From Bin87 sp965115825 (GTDB taxonomy: Bacteria; Chloroflexota; Dehalococcoidia; Lucifugimonadales; UBA3495), in the NCBI GenBank assembly GCA_965115825.1, contig OZ220464.1:2976001-3040000 (forward strand): a DNA stretch of 64,000 nucleotides, read 5' to 3'. The notes beneath the pieces are model-generated. The model did no database searches, was not told the DNA's origin, and was given only the letters and a program-made list of their open reading frames with translations. Positions 25,545-35,046 of this stretch are shown one piece after another. Position 1 is the stretch's first letter, and every line of letters starts with the position of its first letter. Made by a program: the position numbers and the translations under genes.

Positions 25545-28103
25545 ATGTCTTTGCAGCCGCAGTTTTCCGAACATTTGCCCATTAATTCCGGCTCCCCGGC
25601 ATCGGCTCCCTACTGGGCGGAACCGGCCTCATCCCCCTACTGGGCCGATACCGAGCTCATCGAAGCCGTCGTCGGGTCCACCGTCGCAACCCCGGCGCCC
25701 GGCGCTTCGCCGGCGATTTTGCAGGGGCTGAATGAACCGCAGCAGCAGGCCGTTCTCTGTACTGAGGGACCCCTCCTGATTGTAGCCGGCCCCGGCTCCG
25801 GAAAAACCCGGGTGATTACCCACCGCATCGCTTATCTGGTCTCTGAGTGCGGCGTATTCCCATGGCGGATTCTGGCGGTAACCTTCACCAACAAAGCGGC
25901 CCGCGAGATGCGCGATCGCCTCGAACGACTCATGCTCGGTTCGGGCGAAGGCGTAACCATGGGCACCTTTCACTCCGTTTGCGCCCGTATTCTACGCCGG
26001 CACGGTGAACGGGTTGGCCTCGACCGCAACTTTACCATCTACGACCAGGATGACCAGGTCGATGCCGTCAAGTCGGCGATGCAGCTGGCCGATATTGACC
26101 CCCGAAGCTACAACCCACGAGCGGTGCTATCCCGCATATCGGCGGCGAAAAGCGGCTTGCAGGATTCGCGCCAAATGGCAGCCACGGCCTACGATGCCGA
26201 CGACGAGTACGGCGCCCACTGGATTGACGTATGCGCTCAAGTCTATCACTACTACGAGGAAGCCCTCACCCGCCAGAACGCCCTGGACTTTGACGACCTC
26301 CTCATGCGCACCACCCAGCTGCTGGAAAACGCCCCAGAAGTCCAGGCCCAATACCACGACCGCTACCGCCATCTCCTCATTGACGAGTTCCAGGACACGA
26401 ACATCGCCCAGTACCGGCTTGCCCGCCTGCTCACCGGCCCCCATCAGAACCTCTGCGTCGTCGGCGACCCCGACCAGAGCATCTACTCCTGGCGTAACGC
26501 AGACATCCGCAACATCCTCAGCTTCCAAAGCGACTTTCCCAGCGCAACGGTAATCGGCCTCGGCGAAAACTACCGCTCCACCCGGAACATTCTCAACGCC
26601 GCCGCCGCCGTCATCTCAGTCAACACGGAACGCATTGAACGTCCCTTGTTCACGAACAATCCCACCGGGCGACCCGTAACCCTGCACGAAGCCTACAGCG
26701 AGGAAGACGAAGCGGCCTGGGCGGTGGACGAAGTAATCCGGCTAGCCCGCTCCACAGCATACCGCTCCGGCGATTGCGCCATTATGTACCGCATTAACGC
26801 CCAGAGCCGCGCCTTTGAAGACCAGTGTATGCGCCAGGGAGTTCCCTATCGTCTGGTTGGTGGCGTACGCTTTTACCACCGCAAGGAAATCAAGGACGCC
26901 GTGAGTTACCTGCGGGTAATCTACAATCCTGACGACGAGGTGAGCCTGCAACGGATAATCAACACGCCCCCGCGCGGCATTGGCGCGAAAACCGTGCAGC
27001 AGCTGACCGGCTTTGCGACAAAGTCAGGCCTCACTACCCGGGCCGCCATGCGCGAGTTAGCGGCCGCGCGAGCCGAAGGTCGTCCGTGCTCTGCTAACCT
27101 CACCGCCCGCGCCACCCGCGCCATCGCTGACCTGTCCGTTACCCTCGACCGCCTCAGCGACGCCGCCCGTGAGCTGAACGCCGCCGACCTCCTCGATCGT
27201 GTGCTGGACATGAGCGGCCTCGCCACGCATGTTCACGCCCAGGATGACGGCGATGAGCGCTGGGAGAACATCCTGGAACTCCGCGGCTTGGCCGAGGACT
27301 ACGGCCCCGCCGGCGACGGCTCCGCCGACGGCCTCAGCGCCTTTCTCGAACGGATCTCCCTGGTCTCCGACGTGGACAGCTACGAGCAGTCCGATGATGC
27401 CCTCACTCTCATTACCCTGCATCAGGCCAAGGGCCTGGAGTTTCCGGTCGTCATGATAGCCGGCATGGAAGAAGGCATCCTCCCCCACAGTCGCTCTATG
27501 GACACCGCCCGGGAAATCGAAGAAGAGCGCCGCCTGTGCTATGTAGGCATGACGCGCGCCAAAGAGCGCCTGTACCTGCTCCGGGCCTTCCGACGCCGCT
27601 ATCCGTCATCCGGCGGCGTTTCGCTGCCCTCCCGTTTTCTGGAAGACGTGCCTGAGGAGCTTGTCGTCTTTCCCGGTTCAGAACGTCGTCCCGGTTCGTC
27701 GGCGAAAGACCACGGACTTGCGCCGGAACGTCCCGGCCGCCCGGAGCGTCCCGGCCGCAACGAAAACGCAGTCATCGGCGGCGACTACGCCACCCGCCGC
27801 CGCGAATCCCGCACCCGTCTGGGCGATGGCGACGGCGCCATCGGCGACGCAACCCGCGGACGCCTCCGCGGCAACATTGACGAACGCCTTACCGAGTGGA
27901 ACTCCGCCCGGTCGGCGCAGTCCAAAAAACCGCAGCGCGCCCCTCTGTCCATCGGCGAAATCGTCCGCCACTCCATATTCGGCGAAGGCGTAGTGCAGGA
28001 CGTGCAGGGAACCGGCGACGCCGAGCAGGCCACGGTGAACTTCGGCGGCAACGTAGGACTTAAACGCCTGCTGGTCTCTCTGGCGCCGCTGGAAAGAGGG
28101 TAA
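25545..28103 (+). CDS. pcrA: PcrA/UvrD-family DNA helicase
   Basis: About 852 residues from ATG 25545 (MSLQPQFSEH); the ATG at 25485 lies close to tRNA-Ser and adds atypical sequence. It is a superfamily 1A helicase: Q-motif LNEPQQQAV, Walker A AGPGSGKTRVITHRI near residue 80, LLIDEFQDTN, VGDPDQSIYSWRNA, LGENYRSTRNIL and TLHQAKGLEFPVV. The C-terminus (IVRHSIFGEGVVQDV ... TVNFG) is the Tudor-like RNA polymerase-binding domain of PcrA/UvrD. It unwinds DNA in repair and removes stalled polymerases. About 60 extra N-terminal residues are rich in Pro/Ser/Ala. Confidence 0.92.
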   Translation: MSLQPQFSEHLPINSGSPASAPYWAEPASSPYWADTELIEAVVGSTVATPAPGASPAILQGLNEPQQQAVLCTEGPLLIVAGPGSGKTRVITHRIAYLVSECGVFPWRILAVTFTNKAAREMRDRLERLMLGSGEGVTMGTFHSVCARILRRHGERVGLDRNFTIYDQDDQVDAVKSAMQLADIDPRSYNPRAVLSRISAAKSGLQDSRQMAATAYDADDEYGAHWIDVCAQVYHYYEEALTRQNALDFDDLLMRTTQLLENAPEVQAQYHDRYRHLLIDEFQDTNIAQYRLARLLTGPHQNLCVVGDPDQSIYSWRNADIRNILSFQSDFPSATVIGLGENYRSTRNILNAAAAVISVNTERIERPLFTNNPTGRPVTLHEAYSEEDEAAWAVDEVIRLARSTAYRSGDCAIMYRINAQSRAFEDQCMRQGVPYRLVGGVRFYHRKEIKDAVSYLRVIYNPDDEVSLQRIINTPPRGIGAKTVQQLTGFATKSGLTTRAAMRELAAARAEGRPCSANLTARATRAIADLSVTLDRLSDAARELNAADLLDRVLDMSGLATHVHAQDDGDERWENILELRGLAEDYGPAGDGSADGLSAFLERISLVSDVDSYEQSDDALTLITLHQAKGLEFPVVMIAGMEEGILPHSRSMDTAREIEEERRLCYVGMTRAKERLYLLRAFRRRYPSSGGVSLPSRFLEDVPEELVVFPGSERRPGSSAKDHGLAPERPGRPERPGRNENAVIGGDYATRRRESRTRLGDGDGAIGDATRGRLRGNIDERLTEWNSARSAQSKKPQRAPLSIGEIVRHSIFGEGVVQDVQGTGDAEQATVNFGGNVGLKRLLVSLAPLERG

Positions 28104-28315
28104 GCAGCCAACCGGCGTTTGCCGGATTAAATCGGCTGAAACGGTACGCTGCCGGGCTTTCATCTGATACTGGCCCTTGCAGCATTGCCTTCTCGTTAAC
28201 GCTCCCCCTCTGATGATGTTGACCCTTTGGTTGGCAGCCCATATAATGCTCCCTCACTGTGTCGCTCCAACACTCGCGGGCGGCTAACATTCTATCTTCT
28301 ACGGGAGGTGTCAAA

Positions 28316-30094
28316 TTGGTCAGACCTACGATCCTTGCCTTTGCTGCCAGCGCCGCCGCCATTCTGCTGCTGGTTGGCGTGGCCTGTGGAGACCCGGCCA
28401 GCGCGCCGGAGCCGGCCGCGACTACGGACGTCCCGGCGCAAACGACGGACCAGCCGGGGACGACTGCGGTTGCGAATCCTACGGAACCCCCTATGGAGGC
28501 AATGCCGGCGCATACCGGCGGCCTGCGTATCGCCTCCGTGCCGCCCGCTCAGGAAATTCTGGGAAGCTGGCAGGGAACCACCACTTCGTCTAACACCCAG
28601 GTTCGCCCCTTCACCGATCCCCTGGTGCACACCGACCGCTTCACCGGGCAGCTTTCCGAAGACGGCCTGGCCACTTCCTGGGAATTCAGCCCCGACGGTA
28701 AAAAGTGGACGTTCCAGCTCCGCGAGGGCGTGGAGTTCCATCGTGGTTACGGCGAGTTCACCGCTCACGATGTGGTACACAGCGCCGGTTTGGTCGTCAG
28801 GGAAGGCGCTATTGGCACCGATACCGGACTGTTCCGGGGCCTTTTCGGGGAAACCACCGAAGAGCTGATGAACAACGTGATGGCGTTGGACGACCATACC
28901 GTCGAATTCAACCTGGCCACCCCCAACCTGCTGATGGACTTCTTTGCCGGTTCCCAGCAGGGCAGTATGTTCATGTACTCCAAAAACCAGTTTGATACCG
29001 AAGGGTACGATACTGCTTTGGAGCGGCCGGCCGGCGTGGGCCCCTGGGATTTTGTCTCCCGGGAGCTCAAGGTCAACCTGAAGTACGACAAGGTTGATGA
29101 TCACTGGCGCCAGACGCCGGCCTTCGACACCTTGGAACTGGTGCTGATTCCCGAAGAAGGCACGCGATTGGCCCTGTTGCAGGACAAAGAAGTGCAGATT
29201 GCCGAGATTAGCCGCCGCAATCACGAACAGGTAAAAGACAGCGGCTTCGGCGTCGCGCAAAGCCAAGGCACCGCAATTCAGGTAGGCTTTATCATCGGAG
29301 GCGTTTATAACCCCGAAGAGGCCGGCCCATGCCAGGAAGAAGGCAAGACGGGTTGCTTCTATCAGCCCGACGAGCCCCATCTGGATCCCCTCGTTCGCGA
29401 GGCCATTAACCGCGCCATCAACCGCGACGAGATTATTCAGGGCCTGTTCGGCGGCATCGGCGAGCCCCACTACGTCTGGGGCTACCACCGGGACCTGCCC
29501 GGCTGGAACACCCGCTGGGACGAGGAATTCGACGAGAAGTACAGCTTTGACCCGGACCGCGCCCGTGAACTTCTGAAAGAGGCAGGGCAGGAAGGCTATC
29601 AGCTCCGCCTGCTCCTCACGGAGCTGCCCGGCGTTCCCGAAATGATCCCCATGGGCGAGGCCGCCTTCAGCTACCTGACCGATGTCGGCATCGACGTTAA
29701 ATCCGAGGCAATAGAATGGGCAACCTACCGCGCCGACTTCTACCGCCCCGGCAAGACCCACGGCACGCTGGCCGCCACCCGCGGCTCCTATCGCCCTGCC
29801 GACATCACCTTGCGCTTCTACAACCGCAGCGGCGATGCCGGATTCTGGCGCACGTCCGTCGATCCTATGACCGACGTACTGTATGATGAAGCAACCCAGG
29901 CTACCGATACGGACGTCAAGCACAACGCTTTGCAGAAGCTGGGCGACCTCAAGTTCGACCTCTACTCCGAGGTTCCAATCATCTGGATTCCGGCGCAGTT
30001 GGCCTTTGACCCCAGCGTCATCGGCGAAATGGTGTGGCCGGGCAACATCAACGCCAGCTTCACCCACATGGAGTACATTACCCCCGCCGGCTGA
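28316..30094 (+). CDS. ABC transporter substrate-binding lipoprotein (SBP family 5)
   Basis: TTG 28316 is preceded by GGGAGG at the right distance and begins a lipoprotein leader with lipobox VGVAC, so it is preferred over the ATG at 28259 (592 aa). An Ala/Pro/Thr linker leads into the family 5 fold typical of peptide/nickel/opine binding proteins: GLATSWEFSPDGKKWTFQLR, RPAGVGPWDF, REAINRAINRDEI. It delivers substrate to the two permeases that follow. A hairpin in the gap to the permease gene may keep permease levels lower. The substrate cannot be told from sequence. Confidence 0.88.
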   Translation: MVRPTILAFAASAAAILLLVGVACGDPASAPEPAATTDVPAQTTDQPGTTAVANPTEPPMEAMPAHTGGLRIASVPPAQEILGSWQGTTTSSNTQVRPFTDPLVHTDRFTGQLSEDGLATSWEFSPDGKKWTFQLREGVEFHRGYGEFTAHDVVHSAGLVVREGAIGTDTGLFRGLFGETTEELMNNVMALDDHTVEFNLATPNLLMDFFAGSQQGSMFMYSKNQFDTEGYDTALERPAGVGPWDFVSRELKVNLKYDKVDDHWRQTPAFDTLELVLIPEEGTRLALLQDKEVQIAEISRRNHEQVKDSGFGVAQSQGTAIQVGFIIGGVYNPEEAGPCQEEGKTGCFYQPDEPHLDPLVREAINRAINRDEIIQGLFGGIGEPHYVWGYHRDLPGWNTRWDEEFDEKYSFDPDRARELLKEAGQEGYQLRLLLTELPGVPEMIPMGEAAFSYLTDVGIDVKSEAIEWATYRADFYRPGKTHGTLAATRGSYRPADITLRFYNRSGDAGFWRTSVDPMTDVLYDEATQATDTDVKHNALQKLGDLKFDLYSEVPIIWIPAQLAFDPSVIGEMVWPGNINASFTHMEYITPAG

Positions 30095-30126
30095 TACCCG
30101 CCACGTGTGCGGCGCTCTCAGCCGTT

Positions 30127-30162
30127 CAGTATGCCGTGGCTCGCTGTGACCACGGCATACTG
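30127..30162 (+). terminator. Intercistronic hairpin between binding protein and permease
   Basis: The arms CAGTATGCCGTGG (30127-30139) and its complement (30150-30162) form a perfect 13-bp stem with a 10-base loop and no T-tract. Such hairpins often stabilise the upstream message or reduce read-through, giving more binding protein than permease. Confidence 0.6.
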
Positions 30163-30201
30163 TTGCATTAGCAATCAAATCGACCCACCGGAGCTACTGC
30201 C

Positions 30202-31125
30202 GTGCAAAGATTCATTCTGATTCGCCTGGGCCAATCCGTGCTAGCCCTCCTGGCGGTGAGCATCATTGTTTTCTCCCTGGCCCGCATTTCCGGCGACCCT
30301 CTGGACGTGCTCCTGCCGCTGGAGGCAACCAACGCCGATGCGGCCCGTGTACGCGCAGAATGGGGTCTCGACCGCCCGCTCTACATCCAGTACCTCACTT
30401 TCCTGGGAAATGCCCTGACCGGAGATTTCGGCGAATCTCTGAGCATCCAGGGAGAAACTGCCCTTGGACTGGTGCTCAGCCGTTTGCCCAGCACCATCCA
30501 ACTGGCCAGCGTGGCCCTGTTGGTAGCTATCGCCGTTGCCGTACCCATCGGCGTATTGTCCGCCGTCAAAAAAGACACTCCATTTGACTACTTTGGCAAG
30601 AGCGTAGCCCTGTTCGGGCAATCCGTGCCGGCTTTCTGGATGGGCCTCATGATGATATGGCTCTTCGCCGTTCAGTTGGGGTGGTTTCCCGCCGCCGGCA
30701 AGGATCAGGGCCTGTTGTCGTTCATTATGCCGGCGGTGGCAATCGGTTGGTTCCAGGTTGCTGCGCTGATGCGTCTGGTGCGCTCCTCCATGCTCGACGT
30801 GCTGGACACCGAGTACGTCAAGCTGGCTCGCATCAAGGGCGTGCCGGAATGGAAAGTAATCTGGAAGCACTGCCTGCGCAACGCCGCCATTGCGCCCTTC
30901 ACCTACTTCGCGCTGATTATCGGCTCTCTCCTGGTTGGTTCGGTGTCCATCGAGTTTGTGTTCGCCTGGCCCGGCGTGGGCCGCTTGGCGGTGGACGCGG
31001 CATCGGCTCGAGATTTCCCCCTGGTGCAGGCCATCGTCATCCTGTTCTGCTTGATCTACATCGTGGCCAATCTCATTGTCGATGTGCTTTACGCCTACAT
31101 CGACCCTCGCATCCGGTACTCGTAG
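30202..31125 (+). CDS. ABC transporter permease, DppB type
   Basis: 307 residues starting at GTG 30202. It has six hydrophobic segments. The N-terminal IRLGQSVLALLAVSIIVFSL and the GDFGESL segment are typical of DppB/OppB, and the EAA loop reads EYVKLARIKGVPEWKVIWKH near residue 205, where the ATPase docks. It forms the membrane channel together with the next gene, 12 bases downstream. No ATPase genes for the system are in this window. Confidence 0.92.
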   Translation: MQRFILIRLGQSVLALLAVSIIVFSLARISGDPLDVLLPLEATNADAARVRAEWGLDRPLYIQYLTFLGNALTGDFGESLSIQGETALGLVLSRLPSTIQLASVALLVAIAVAVPIGVLSAVKKDTPFDYFGKSVALFGQSVPAFWMGLMMIWLFAVQLGWFPAAGKDQGLLSFIMPAVAIGWFQVAALMRLVRSSMLDVLDTEYVKLARIKGVPEWKVIWKHCLRNAAIAPFTYFALIIGSLLVGSVSIEFVFAWPGVGRLAVDAASARDFPLVQAIVILFCLIYIVANLIVDVLYAYIDPRIRYS

Positions 31126-31137
31126 GAGTCACGTTCA

Positions 31138-32070
31138 ATGGCTGTACAAGAAACGCCAAACCAAGGCCAACTGCTGGAACCGGAAGCCCTTGCGGAAACG
31201 CGGCAGCCTTCCGGTATCGGTAAGTTCGTCGGCGAAGTGCGGCGGCTGCCGCTCATACCGATAACCCTGCTGCTGCTCGTGCTGGTGATACCCGCTATAT
31301 TCGCTAACGTCATCGCTCCCCACGAGCCAACCAAAATCAGCTTCATTGACCAGAACCTGCCGCCGGCCTGGATGGAAGGCGGCAAAGGCGAGTATCTGCT
31401 GGGCACCGACCTGCTCGGGCGCGATATCCTCTCCCGCATCATGTACGGCGCGCGGGTGTCGGTGAAAATCGCCGGCATCGCCATATTCATCGCCGGCATA
31501 CTTGGCACCAGCCTGGGCATCATCGCCGGCTATTGGGGCGGCTGGCTCGACGCGCTGATTATGCGCCTGGTGGATATTTCTCTGTCCATTCCCATCATCC
31601 TGCTCGCGCTGGTGATGGTGGCTGCCATTGGCGCCAGCGAAATGACCGTTATCATCGTTCTGGTGCTGTTGCTATGGTCCCGTTATGCGCGATTGGTGCG
31701 CGGCGAGACCCTGGCCGTCAAGGTGCAGGATTTCATCGCCAGGGCCCAGGTATCCGGCTCCTCTCACCGGCGCATCATGCTGCGGCACGTCTTTCCCAAC
31801 GTGTTCAACAGCGTCATAGTGCTAGCAACCCTCAACGTCGGCTTCGTCATCATCCTCGAGAGCACCCTGAGCTTCCTGGGCGCAGGCATCCCGCCTCCAC
31901 AGCCAGCTTGGGGACTGATGGTGGCCGATGGACGCGACGTGATTGCATCGTCCAGCGGATGGTGGATTTCGCTGTTCCCCGGCTTGGCCATCATGCTGGT
32001 CGTGCTGTCCATGAATCTCCTGGGCGATTGGCTCCGCGACCGCCTCGACCCCAAGCAGCGCCAGGTCTAA
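31138..32070 (+). CDS. ABC transporter permease, DppC type
   Basis: 310 residues. A short cytoplasmic N-terminus precedes the first membrane span (IPITLLLLVLVIPAIFANVI). The DppC-type motif GTDLLGRDILSRIMYGARVS follows near residue 87, and the EAA loop DFIARAQVSGSSHRRIMLRH lies near residue 200. It heterodimerises with the DppB-type permease. A strong hairpin ends the operon, so the missing ATPases must be elsewhere or shared. Confidence 0.92.
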   Translation: MAVQETPNQGQLLEPEALAETRQPSGIGKFVGEVRRLPLIPITLLLLVLVIPAIFANVIAPHEPTKISFIDQNLPPAWMEGGKGEYLLGTDLLGRDILSRIMYGARVSVKIAGIAIFIAGILGTSLGIIAGYWGGWLDALIMRLVDISLSIPIILLALVMVAAIGASEMTVIIVLVLLLWSRYARLVRGETLAVKVQDFIARAQVSGSSHRRIMLRHVFPNVFNSVIVLATLNVGFVIILESTLSFLGAGIPPPQPAWGLMVADGRDVIASSSGWWISLFPGLAIMLVVLSMNLLGDWLRDRLDPKQRQV

Positions 32071-32096
32071 CCCCGGGCCAGCGGCTACAAGCGTGC

Positions 32097-32136
32097 CGAA
32101 GCGTGGGCGGGGAGCTAATTCCCCGCCCACGCTTCG
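32097..32136 (+). terminator. Terminator of the ABC importer operon
   Basis: The arms 32097-32113 and 32120-32136 form a perfect 17-bp GC-rich stem with a 6-base loop, followed by TTATTAC. It is 26 bases past the DppC stop. Confidence 0.8.
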
Positions 32137-32712
32137 TTATTACGCTCCTCCCACTGCCATTCCGCTCTCCACCACCGTCGTTCCGGTAAAATCCGCCCGC
32201 GCTGCCTCGTATCCCACACCGGAGCCGTAATCCACACCCCCAACGGCCAAGTCCTGAAAATCCTAAAATCCAGTAAATCCGGATTCCGACAACCCCGCGT
32301 TGTCAACTCCGCATCCTGGCATTGCCATTCTCGCGTCTGACGCTCCCAGGCGCCCATGCGCCGGCCTTAAAACTAACGTCGCCAGTCCAACGGCAGATAC
32401 GCCCAGCCTTACCACTGAATAAGCTCTCAGGCTGAGCGATTGCGGGTCAACGGCCCGTTGGTTATCGCAGAACGGTACGCTCTCCTAGGGTCTGGTCACA
32501 CTAACCGACTTGCGGGCGTGCCACAAAGCCGAATACCCCAACCTCGCCGACCAACCCAAAGGAGAATGTCAGGCGACATTACTAACCGCCTGAAAAGCGG
32601 AACCGACGGCGCCTATGGCGTGATTAGCCCGAGTAATTTACAATGGGAAAACGACATAATCTGGCGTAACCGCCGTGTGCCGGCCGGGCCGCGCCGTCAG
32701 GAGGGACACGTT
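32137..32712. other. Gene-free stretch with short AAATCC repeats
   Basis: About 570 bases without a gene. Around 32257-32280 the unit AAATCC occurs three times in close succession and continues into GGATTCCGACAA. This resembles a dispersed intergenic repeat type seen in many environmental genomes; that comparison is from memory. The promoter for the dehydrogenase/selenoprotein operon should be in the second half, but no clear sigma-70 pair was identified. Confidence 0.45.
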
Positions 32713-33813
32713 TTGAAGGTTAAAGCAGCTGTATTGTGGGAAGTAGGCCAGCCCCTCGACGTTTGTGAGGTTGACCTCGACGAACCCAAAGCCGGCGAAG
32801 TGCTGGTCAAGGTCGGCGCCGCCGGCGTCTGCCGCAGCGACCGCCACTTTATGCACGGCGACGCCCCCATCGCCGTCCCGGTCGTCCTCGGACACGAAGG
32901 CGCCGGCACTGTCGTTAAAACCGGCCCCGGCGTCACCCTCGCCAGTGAAGGCGACCAGGTTATCCTCTCCTTCGTGCCGGCCTGTGGGCGCTGCCGCTCC
33001 TGCCTGGAAGGACACAGCAACCTGTGCGACCTTCACGCCGCCACCGGCGCCAACCTGCTGGACGGCACTACCCGTCTCCACGCCGCCGGCAAGGACATCC
33101 ACCACATGGGCAAGGTAGCCTGCTTTGCCGAGTACGCCGTAATTCCCGAAACCGGCGTAGTCCCCATCGCCGACTCCCTTCCCATGGACAAAGCCGCCAT
33201 GATTGGCTGCTCCGTAACCACCGGCGTGGGCGCGGCATTGTATAGCGCGGAGATTAGAGCCGGCAGCTCCGTCGCCGTCATCGGCTGCGGCGGCGTCGGC
33301 CTCAACGTCATTATGGGCGCCGCCCTGGCCAACGCCTCCCAGATCATCGCCGTGGACATCCGCGAGGCACAGCTTGAGTTCGCCATGCGCTTCGGCGCTA
33401 CCCACACCGTTAACGCCGCTGATCAGGACCCGGTCCAGCAGGTCAAAGACCTCACCGGCGGACGTGGCGCCGACTATACTTTTGAAGTCTTCGGCGGCGC
33501 CGATACCACCAAAGCCGCCTACGACATGGCCGCCAAGCGCGGCATTGTAACCGTTGTCGGCATCGCCCCCTGGGGTCAGGAAGCCCCCATCAACGCCGTT
33601 GACCTCGTGCGTAACGAAAAAACCCTCCGCGGCTCTTACTATGGCACCGCTCGCTCTCGCACCGATATGCCCGTAATGGTCAACCTCTACCGCTCCGGCA
33701 AACTCAACCTCGACGACCTCGTCGTGCGCCACTACCCCCTCGACCAAATCAACCAAGCCTACGCCGACCTCGACAATGGCGAAATCGGCCGCGGCGCCAT
33801 CATGTTCGACTAG
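32713..33813 (+). CDS. Zinc-dependent alcohol dehydrogenase (MDR, class III-like)
   Basis: 366 residues from TTG 32713, with AGGAGG at 32699-32704; the longer open frame has no family sequence. The catalytic zinc site is seen in GVCRSDRHFMHGD and VLGHEGAG. The structural zinc loop is CGRCRSCLEGHSNLC, and the Rossmann motif is VIGCGGVGLNVIMGAALA near residue 195. It oxidises alcohols or thiol adducts with NAD(P), as in the formaldehyde dehydrogenase-like branch. It is 10 bases upstream of the GrdB-like selenoprotein gene and shares its operon, which hints at a joint pathway, but the substrate is unknown. Confidence 0.88.
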   Translation: MKVKAAVLWEVGQPLDVCEVDLDEPKAGEVLVKVGAAGVCRSDRHFMHGDAPIAVPVVLGHEGAGTVVKTGPGVTLASEGDQVILSFVPACGRCRSCLEGHSNLCDLHAATGANLLDGTTRLHAAGKDIHHMGKVACFAEYAVIPETGVVPIADSLPMDKAAMIGCSVTTGVGAALYSAEIRAGSSVAVIGCGGVGLNVIMGAALANASQIIAVDIREAQLEFAMRFGATHTVNAADQDPVQQVKDLTGGRGADYTFEVFGGADTTKAAYDMAAKRGIVTVVGIAPWGQEAPINAVDLVRNEKTLRGSYYGTARSRTDMPVMVNLYRSGKLNLDDLVVRHYPLDQINQAYADLDNGEIGRGAIMFD

Positions 33814-33823
33814 GAGACTACCC

Positions 33824-35032
33824 ATGCCGCGCCTTGAAGTCCTTTCCGAAGTCCAGCGTCGGATGCTCGAGTTCTTCCCCTGCATGGAGTCCGACGGGGT
33901 ACCCTGGTCGCCTTTGCGAAAGCCCTTGTCGGAGTGTACCGTCGCCATCGTAACTACGGCCGGCCTACACCTCCGCCAGGACAAGCCCTTCAACCGCGAC
34001 CATCCCGGCGGCGAGTCAACCTACCGTGTGCTCCCCGGCGACACCAACAATACCGACATCGTGCAGAGCCACTTCAGCATCGGCTTTGATCGCACTGCCA
34101 TTTACCGCGACATCAACATCACCTATCCCATCGACCGCCTGGGGGAACTGGCAGCCCGGGGCGTCATCGGCCGCCTTGCGCCCAACAACTACTCCTTCAT
34201 GGGCGCCCTGCGTGATTGCACGGCCATCGCCCAGCAGACCGGCCCGGAAGTTGCCCAACGGTTGCGCAGCGAAAGCGTTGACCTGGTTCTACTTACCCCC
34301 ACTTGACCCCTCTGCACGCACGCCGTGAGCGTGCTGGCCCGGGTGTTTGAGGCCGCCGGGCTGACCACCGTTGCCGTCGCGCTGGTTCGCGAGCATGCCC
34401 AGCGCGTTCGTCCGCCCCGCGCTCTGTGGGTGCCTTTCTACTTCGGCTACGCCCTGGGCAAGCCCGACGACCCCGACTTCCAGCATCGGGTCATTGCCGC
34501 TATGCTGGCAACCCTGGACGCGGAGGCTGGCCCGGTGCTAGCCGATTACCCCGAAGACGCTGGCCCCATCGGAATGCCCCAAGCATCGGAAGTCGCCGCG
34601 GCAACGGACGGCAACGGCAGCGCCGCCAAATCGCCGGATGCCGCCGCTGAAATCACCGCCCTCCGCGGTTACTACGAACGCTGGCTACAGCAGCGAGGCC
34701 GCACCGCCGTAGGCATAACCGGCATACCTCAGCGACGGTTCCGCGGCGTCATCCGTTTCCTCGAAGCCTACGCCGAAAGCGACAATGCCGATATGGACGA
34801 ACGCCCTGCCGAGGTTTCCGTGCCCCAGTTCGCCCGCTACTGCGCCGACGACCTCAAAGCCTTCTGCTACGAAGCCCGTATGGCCCAGCGTCCTGATGAC
34901 AACGAGCTTGCGATCCACAGCTGGTTCTGGGGCGAAACCGCCGTAGGCGCGCTCATCAGCCGCATCACCCAGCGCCTCAACGCCACCGGCGACCCCAGGT
35001 TGCAGGCCACGGCCTACGGCTTGTCCCGCTAA
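33824..35032 (+). CDS. GrdB-family (glycine/sarcosine/betaine reductase B-like) selenoprotein
   Basis: The frame runs from ATG 33824 (after AGGAG) through an in-frame TGA at 34304-34306 to a TAA at 35032, 402 residues in all. The part before TGA has the family block VTTAGLHLRQDKPF, RVLPGDT and YPIDRLGELAARGVIG. The part after it continues without loss (PLCTHAVSVLARVFEAAGL). Read as selenocysteine, TGA gives a UPLCT motif at residues 161-165, the redox position of this family, where Cys homologues have CxxC. A SECIS-like hairpin follows. Such proteins do selenol/thiol redox chemistry. Annotation software would wrongly split it at 34306. Confidence 0.85.
34314..34334 (+). promoter_or_regulatory. 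SECIS-like hairpin following the selenocysteine codon
   Basis: GCACGCAC (34314-34321) pairs with GAGCGTGC (34327-34334), with one A-A mismatch, around the loop GCCGT. The loop begins with G at the 16th base after TGA, which is the minimum spacing and loop-G rule for bacterial SECIS elements read by SelB. Confidence 0.65.
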
Positions 35033-35046
35033 CTCTTTGCCGCCGC

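Noticed and set aside
28292..30178. A 628-codon open frame on the minus strand opposite the substrate-binding protein
   Set aside because: It is a shadow of a GC-rich gene. Its translation is Gly/Val/His-rich without family features and there is no ribosome site, while the plus-strand protein is a clear family 5 binding protein.
32638..33993. A 451-codon open frame opposite the alcohol dehydrogenase
   Set aside because: Composition artefact; the plus-strand enzyme has all zinc ligands.
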